In this document: positions 57,640 to 64,000 of the stretch, one piece after another | Layout of the letters: every line of letters starts with the position of its first letter | Numbering within the stretch: position 1 is the stretch's first letter | Assembly: GCA_000469685.2 (NCBI GenBank) | Contig: LS997563.1 | Coordinates: forward strand, 4,289,281 to 4,353,280 | Length of the DNA stretch: 64,000 bases | Reading direction: 5' to 3' | DNA from: Haemonchus contortus | Lineage: Eukaryota; Nematoda; Chromadorea; Rhabditida; Trichostrongylidae | Program-made: the position numbers and the translations under genes | Notes under the pieces: generated by a model | What the model was told of the DNA's origin: nothing | The model's input: the letters and a program-made list of their open reading frames with translations, nothing else | Databases searched by the model: none

Positions 57640-59380
57640 CACCTGTATACATGATAGTTCCTATTAGCCTTGTTCTTGTTGCTTTTGCAGTCACAGGCGC
57701 ACTCGCAAGTCGGAGAAGCTAGAAGTAGAAATGTCTCTGAGTTCAGCAATAAGACCAGTGTTGTAGGCATTTAAGTTCGAGAGTCTCGACAAAGTAGTAA
57801 AAAAAGAGGTCTCGACAGAAAGTCTCCATCCAAGGTCTCCAATTACTTACATCTACTTCTACTCAGGGACTTATAACTGTTACATTCTTCACCTTCTGGA
57901 AGTTCTGTGCAAAAGCTAAATGGCTCCCATTCTGAACGAACTGATTTTATCTGTGATGTTGTTCATTTGTTTTCCACGACATCTTACTGTTGACAGCACT
58001 TCACCTTATTCAGTGGTCACTATTTCGTTTAAGAGTATCTGTGGTAAGGCGAAATGTACCGTTTTCTTCATATGCGTAATTCACGAACCTGCACATTCTG
58101 GACCTGATTTTCTCGGGTAGTCGTATCCTTAAAGTCGGGTAGCAAAGGCCATCCTGCTGGAAAATAGGAGGTTCTTACTTTTGTTTCGTTTGCTTACGCA
58201 TGCACTGCCTCAGCTGGACAGATTCGGAATTCTACTTTTGTAGTGCAAGTTATGGTCTTTTTCAGTTGCTATCATTTCCCCGAAAGTGGCATGGGTTTCG
58301 TGCAAGCGCACGATATACGAAAAATTTCATTTCCGCTCAAGTGCTACCAATTCCACCCTGTCCGAAAGTCTGACTTGCTATCATCAATGTGAGCTATGTA
58401 TTAGACTTCGGCTTGCACCCTTTAAGCTCACCCTTTACAAAGCTTACGAGACCTGCACAAGTTTGTACCACCTCATATCCTAAATTTTTCAAGTAGTCGT
58501 GACAATTAGTCGATCTGCGGGTGGTTGTCTATTCTGTAATTCAAGAACAATCCGGTTGGGGGGATCCCTTCGAAGAGCCGGAATTTCTTTCCTACCCGAG
58601 GAGACATAATGGAATCGGATACCAGGGGCAGTATGAGTGAGGGAATCTCCGGCCGTCGTGGGAGAATTCGGAAGCGTCTAAAGTTGGGATCAGCTGTTGA
58701 CACAAGAGTGGATGAACTAGGAAGGCGGTCCGGAACTGGCCCCTGACGGGGCATGAACTGACAAGAACGTTTTTTTCACCGTATCCACCATGAAATAGAT
58801 TCTGTCTCACACTTGTCGCTGGAAGTCTTTCGGGAATAGCAAAAATGCCGATTGGTGACGTTCGTTCAACGATAAATGGAACTTCCTATCATAAAACGTT
58901 GACCGAGGATAAGCAAAAGTGGCTCATTAGCGTCAATGCTTGCACCCCGTGATCGATGGCTTCTGAAAAGAGCATCCACCAGTTGGCAGTTGCCCTGATG
59001 GTGCTCATAAATTCCATTTGGGATTTCATTGGTTTTCCCGCTGTTTTTTGTTTTCCAGTCAATTTCCAGCCAAAGAAGGCATTTCCTTCAAAAATGGAAT
59101 TCTTTACTGAAGTAATAAAAATACAGTATAAGCGTATGAAAAGTACGATGGCAGTTTACAGTTGATGTTCCCAGCAGAGCAGTGTAATACAGTGTGATAA
59201 ATAAATAAAATAAGAGATATCGATCGAAATAAATGTATGTATGTAGCTACAAAAGTGCAATCCAATTATGGTAAAAGGCACACACTGAACTAATCGATTT
59301 CTAAAAAGAGATCCCTACAAAAGAGATTCTTTTTAGCTCTAGAAAAACGATACGAAAGGAGAACAACAGGCAGATTGAGA
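57640..59380. other. Intergenic stretch with one open segment of unclear nature
   Basis: No gene can be assembled. 58540-58746 (+) is open for 68 codons with a basic, protein-like translation (MESDTRGSMSEGISGRRGRI from an internal Met at 58609, then RKRLKLGSAVDTRVDELGRR). The opposite strand is open over the same span (58506-58754). It could be a lone exon or a repeat fragment. Confidence 0.35.
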
Positions 59381-59386
59381 GTTGAT

Positions 59387-59467
59387 AGCTGCGTTCAAAG
59401 TTCGCCGGCCGGCACGCGCGCGCGCTCGCGCCTTGGCGAAGTCGGCCGGCGGACTCTGAAAGCAGCC
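59387..59467. mobile_element. Very short member of the GGCTGCTTTCA-terminal MITE family
   Basis: 81 bp. The left end AGCTGCGTTCAAAGTTCGCC and right end GGCGGACTCTGAAAGCAGCC are imperfect inverse complements, each followed inward by GGCCGGC. The centre is CGCGCGCGCGC-like. The right end is identical to that of the 48.3-kb elements over GAAAGCAGCC. Confidence 0.65.
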
Positions 59468-59469
59468 AA

Positions 59470-62400
59470 GTGAAGCGCATATCCCTTCATGGTCAGATCA
59501 AAACAGAGCCATTTCACATCTGAGGAAATGGCTATGTTGACTAACAAGCTCAAATGGTAGAACAAACATTGAGATCCAAATATAGTCTGCTAAATATGTC
59601 ACGGAAATCACTATTTAAAAAGGAAACAACAATTCCAGCGTTTGAAAGACAGTACACTTCCAAAAATTACGCTAAAAAATGATTTCGCAAATGGTGTCGG
59701 AAATTTTTGCACTTTTTTCTAGTTCTGCATGGTCAATCAATCCGTAGATATCTTCATAACATAGTTGGGCAGCGACGATTTAGGGATTTATAATAATCAG
59801 GGGTAGGGGCTTTATTCTGGGCTACCCAGATGCTAGGGTACAGTCTTCTTCTCTGTTGTCGTTGTCGTAGATGGATTTCTTTCAAATCGATGCTCAAGCT
59901 GATATTCTCCGCTATTCCGTTGTGCTTGGCAAAATCGAAGCAACAAAAATAAACTGACAGCCTGAAATTTTATGATGTATCACCACCACCGCTGAATATG
60001 GGGATTCGTTGAAAGAGCCCTCATCGTTTTTTCCCATCCATCAATTTTGTTAGATAAAAGAAGTTTGCCGGATAGAATGGCTCCCAAATCGCTAGGGTAC
60101 ATCCATCCCAGTTGGGTCATATTTTGACAGAAAATATTCATTCAAGTTATGGCATTTATTTTGAAAATTTTTGGAGACGCAGAAGAAATTTCGACGAATT
60201 AATCTCCATCTCACCTATATGTGGGAGAAAGAGTGGCGCACTGGGATGAATGTGTTCCCTTATGCTACAGCTTGCCTATGGAAATAAATCCTACTAAAGC
60301 CGTCCAAGCCCTTGCTCTCCTAATTACTCGAGAGAACTTTTGGTTTACTGAATACTACGATGGAGTGAACCAGAAAGGGAATAAATTAAGAAACTCATCC
60401 TTGCCTGGCCAGGCGTTGTCGACCAATTCTAGTAGGATAAGGATAAAGAATGGGGAGTTTGATACTGATCACTCTCATTTGGGGATTCGCTCACGCATCT
60501 TCTTTCATCTGATAATCGTGGTCACTTTTGAGAAAGTACAAAACTATTACTGTATTGCAGGAGTTAGCAAAAGTCATCCCTTTTGTCCTACTGGCAGCGT
60601 TGGTACGAAGTGATTAATCTTGTTAAGCTGGAAGACTCGATTAGCCTAAAATTGATTAGCTCGGGTGGGTCGACCATGCGACCATGTGACAATGCTGCCT
60701 GGTAGTGTCTCACCTCTACTTTGGCAGTGTATTGCTCACAGATTGCTCTCGAAATGCCAAAACAGCTGTAAACTTCCTTACGTGAGGTTTAAGTTATGCT
60801 ATGGCTACTTAAGGGTTGCTTGTGAAAAATCCAGCAGCTTAACTCCAATCTATGTGAGACATTTCTTTCTTGGACTGAAGAGGCATTCTCTATCAACTTC
60901 TTTTCCGATTTCATATCTTTAATGATGGAGGAAGATGCACAAAATGGCAGCCCACAGCAAACCAAGTGAAGCTTGGTGAAAAGCATTTTCTCAGGGCATC
61001 CCATCGACTTGTAGCAGAGTTGTGCGGGACTGGATCGACTAACAGACAACCCGAGTTCTCCCGGAGAGACTCAGTTCCGTTGAAGTTGTGCTTACTCATG
61101 CAAGAAAACTGCTGCAGTAACAGTTTAAACAAATACCAGGGTTGTTGGGTAATTACGTGGCGATCGTGGTTATTGCCGTAGAGCTCCTGAAAGGTGGAAC
61201 GTTTTATTTTTCGGAATGACGTCAAAAACGAACGGAGACTTCACGTGTTTCATATATAATACTATCCTGACGATGTGATGCAGCAAGGCGAGTAAGGAAA
61301 TTGATGCAGGGATGGTGATCTTACAAAGTTTTCCAAGAGTTTCACATCACTTACTCATCATTCTTAGAACATAGAGCGAGGTGGAAGGGTCCCAGAGAGA
61401 CGGACTCTGTCAGAAGCGATGGCGTTAGGACGGTCAAGCAGAGAACTGATTCCAGTCACCCGCAATCCATCAACCAAACGACTTCAAAACCTCTATGAAT
61501 TTGCCAAGAGGAGCAAGAATAAGAAAGTACTGGATCGAAGAGTCTTTTGCTCAAACCATGACTGCGATAGGAGGTGCCGTAGATGGATGAAAGGGCGACA
61601 GCGGATCTTACGATGGAGTGGGGAATGGTAGCCCTGTTCAGGAGAGAAAGTTCCATAATTTTTCAAATAACTCCGGTTGATCTGGAATTGCTGTCACTTT
61701 GGGACAACTAGAATTTCACCGAACGTAGATTTGTCAATGGGTACCTGAGCGTTCTTGCGTACAAACACGTTATCTGACTTTGCGATAGCCAGAAGTTATT
61801 TGGACGTGCGGGAAGTAGTGGCCAGAAACTTCTAATGGGCCACAACATTTCCTTGGATAATCTGAAAGGTTCCATGAGAGTGTTACAGTGAGACACTTCT
61901 TTCTTGTATGCGCACAACACCATTTTCCTAGATTTCATGATATCGCAGTAGGTCTACAAATCGAGGTTTTGTTTCCGCCTATGAAGCGTTATAACCAGCT
62001 GTGCACGATAGTGCTTGGAGGGGTTTTCAAGCTAAATAATTGTTACAAGTTTCAACGACCCTATATGAGTTTAGCAGAGTGGTAGAATCGGAACTCGAGA
62101 AGAAGTGCAAAGTATGGGGAGACAGTATGGCCATTGTAGGGCTAAATAACCCAAGAAGAGGGAGCCAGATACGTGTACACAAGTGAGTATCTTGTATAGC
62201 GATTCCATGGGAACCTTCAAATAATTCCAGGAGAAACCTAGTCCACTGCGAAATTCCTGGCGGATACCTCGCTAGCGTCCGGCGCGGTGCGGTATTTTGT
62301 ACCCGAATGGAGTGCCGCGCTCGCTGCAGCCGATCGGGCGCATACCTGCGCTGTGAAGAGGACGATATGAATTTCGGTGGAAGGAAGGCTTCGATGCCTG

Positions 62401-62485
62401 CCGCGGAACCTCTGCCGACATCCATACGAACTCAATTTAGAAAACAATCACCGTCTCGCTTGCCTCCCATGGAAGATGCTTCTCC
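59470..62485. other. Intergenic stretch, nothing recognised
   Basis: Contains a 130-codon frame (60221-60613) and several of 70-105 codons on both strands without recognisable domains. No phased exons found. Confidence 0.4.
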
Positions 62486-62488
62486 TAC

Positions 62489-62967
62489 GGGTGCTAAATG
62501 AGTTGGGAGGGCCACGCGGCGGCGCGGCGCCTTTTCATGTCTGCGCCCTCTACAGCGAGATAGTAGTAGTGCGCTTGAGTCTGGGAAGGGATGGTGAGTT
62601 TGTACTGAAGTGTTTCGTGATTCAAAACAAATTACCTTTTGGCACATGTTATATGCTTGCATACTATGGATACTCTTCTTCTGAGCCGATAAAACCCTAT
62701 TTTCAAGAAGGGGAGGGGCTCCGGGGTGGGTGAGATGGTTGGTTAACTCGTGCAAAAAGCTGAGATGAGATGAAAGCTGAACGTCCAATTGGCTCACCTA
62801 CCCCGGAGCCCCTTCCCTTCCTTAAATTAGGTGAAAAACACGCCGTTATAACATAAAAGAACTGCGAGACGTCCCTAAACACCATTACGGGCTCGCCTAC
62901 CCTTCATTGTCTACTATCTCGCCGCGCCGCCGCGTGCCCCCCCCCCCCCCCAACTCCCTTAGCACCC
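62489..62967. mobile_element. GC-rich fold-back element with C14 tract
   Basis: GGGTGCTAAATGAGTTGGGA at 62489 and its partner ending TAGCACCC at 62967 are inverse complements. Matching continues through GCGGCGGCGCGGCG on the left against CGCCGCGCCGCCGC at 62921-62934. An inner pair GGGGCTCCGGGGTGGGTGAG (62715) and CTCACCTACCCCGGAGCCCC (62795) closes the fold around about 60 bp. The right arm carries an uninterrupted run of 14 C where the left arm reads TTGGGAGGGCC. No open frame is conserved. Confidence 0.75.
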
Positions 62968-62969
62968 GA

Positions 62970-64000
62970 AAGTGTAGACACGTGGTGACAGCCCCATTTT
63001 GTTTATTTAGGATGCCCCTTCCAAGAGGTTGCGTTGCGCTCCTGTGGAACTGAGCCTCTCTGGCAAAGGAAGTCTTCACCGAGTTCAGGTAAAAGTTAGT
63101 GAAAGACTGTTCACTGTTCTAAACTTCGCCAACTTCTCGCATGCCACCCTTTTCACAAGCCGCTAATTAACTTGCCCAGTGGTTGGTTTTATGCCTGTTC
63201 GTCTGCAACTTGTAGATTGAGAACTGGCAGAACAATTCGAGGGTGAACTGAACTAGGGCAAGTCCTGAACTTCAGGATCAAGCACGGTGCCGAAATGGAT
63301 CGCTTATGGGCACGATCCCTTTGCTCCTCTTGCCTCTTTCTTCAAATTTCCCCTATTTTGCAATGACCAGTGAATAGGAGGGCGGAGTAGGCGAGCAATG
63401 GGGGAGCAGATGGAAGGAGGGAAAGGGATGTAATGCTGGAGGAGAACTATTTACTTTTTTCAATGAAAAGTAATAATCAAAGACTGGATAAGTGGGAACG
63501 AGTGCTTTGTTCACGGCGCTAAGTGCTAGCCCATAGTTGAATTACAACCCTCCCTCCAATCCAAGGGAGGCAAATACTCTCCTTCTTGGAAAGAGTTCCT
63601 TAACATACGGTTGACACTCATACTGCGTAAATTCAACCAGAATCTTATCGGAATTCTATCTTACTGCGAACCATACTACACTTACAACTAGCCAACGAGT
63701 TGGTCCTAGAGGTGTCCCGTTTGGTTCTGAGCCCTGGGTAGGAGCAGAGAGCATAGAAAAGCAAACGCTACATCTATGGAGCATCCAACTGGTAGTGACA
63801 TAAGCCACATGTGAATTCAATTGCGTTCACGAACTGGAACAGAAAGGCAATACTCTCAAAAGGGTTATGGGCCTTAATTATTAATTTTTTGACGAAAAAT
63901 GGCGTGGGTCACTATTCCTATTTTTTCTCAACGACCAAATCTCAAGAAAATTTAAATGGACATGGCTGTTCTGACGTAGAATTTCATCAGCTCCTTGCAC
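62970..64000. other. Right-edge intergenic stretch, nothing recognised
   Basis: No supported gene or repeat. Short frames only. Confidence 0.45.

Noticed and set aside
60221..60613. 130-codon open reading frame
   Set aside because: Amino-acid pattern looks random, no domain, no promoter or splice context.

Overview
The window reads as a chromosomal segment of a nematode, most likely a rhabditid/strongylid (hookworm-like) species. This is inferred from AT-rich DNA, many GT-AG introns with TTTNAG-like acceptors, a beta-type insulin-like peptide, a U2A'-type LRR protein, and a heavy load of Tc1/mariner, CR1/jockey-like LINE, tRNA-derived SINE and fold-back relics. No prokaryotic features, rRNA or CRISPR are seen. 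Gene models were assembled by eye from splice signals, reading phase and family resemblance. Every exon junction given was checked for phase.

Four spliced protein-coding genes are supported, all on the + strand. (1) 12438-15669: an unrecognised lysine/arginine-rich, probably nuclear protein of 267 aa in six exons. (2) 36724-37351: a two-exon insulin-like preprohormone of 133 aa with signal peptide, dibasic cleavage sites and eight cysteines, behind a TATA/CCAAT/GC-box promoter. (3) 51974-53678: a five-exon TMEM222 (DUF778) membrane protein. (4) 54113-56990: a seven-exon U2 snRNP A' protein (SNRPA1; C. elegans MOG-2). Genes 3 and 4 are co-directional, 434 bp apart, and may be a trans-spliced pair.

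Layout. 1-938: 5' end of an LTR retrotransposon on the minus strand (229-bp LTR, primer-binding site, open gag running off the edge). 1.1-2.1 kb: dead Tc1-like transposase. 2.1-12.4 kb: mostly empty intergenic DNA with two SINEs. 12.4-15.7 kb: gene 1. 15.7-20.5 kb: empty apart from a GC-rich open segment. 20.6-22.4 kb: a Tc1 relic next to a CR1-like LINE 3' end, itself interrupted by a fold-back element. 24-36 kb: SINEs and diverged repeats. 36.6-37.4 kb: insulin gene. 38.2-40.8 kb: a mariner relic and an internally deleted mariner with intact terminal repeats. 42-45 kb: SINEs and an unclassified 0.4-kb repeat. 46.3-51.3 kb: a cluster of fold-back and terminal-inverted-repeat elements, including a hAT-like MITE with an 8-bp target duplication and two PIF/Harbinger-like MITEs with 3-bp duplications. 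52-57 kb: genes 3 and 4. 57.4-64 kb: one SINE, one short TIR element and a GC-rich fold-back.

The genes do not form one pathway. The two 3' genes are housekeeping (pre-mRNA splicing and an endomembrane protein) and the insulin peptide is an isolated signalling gene.
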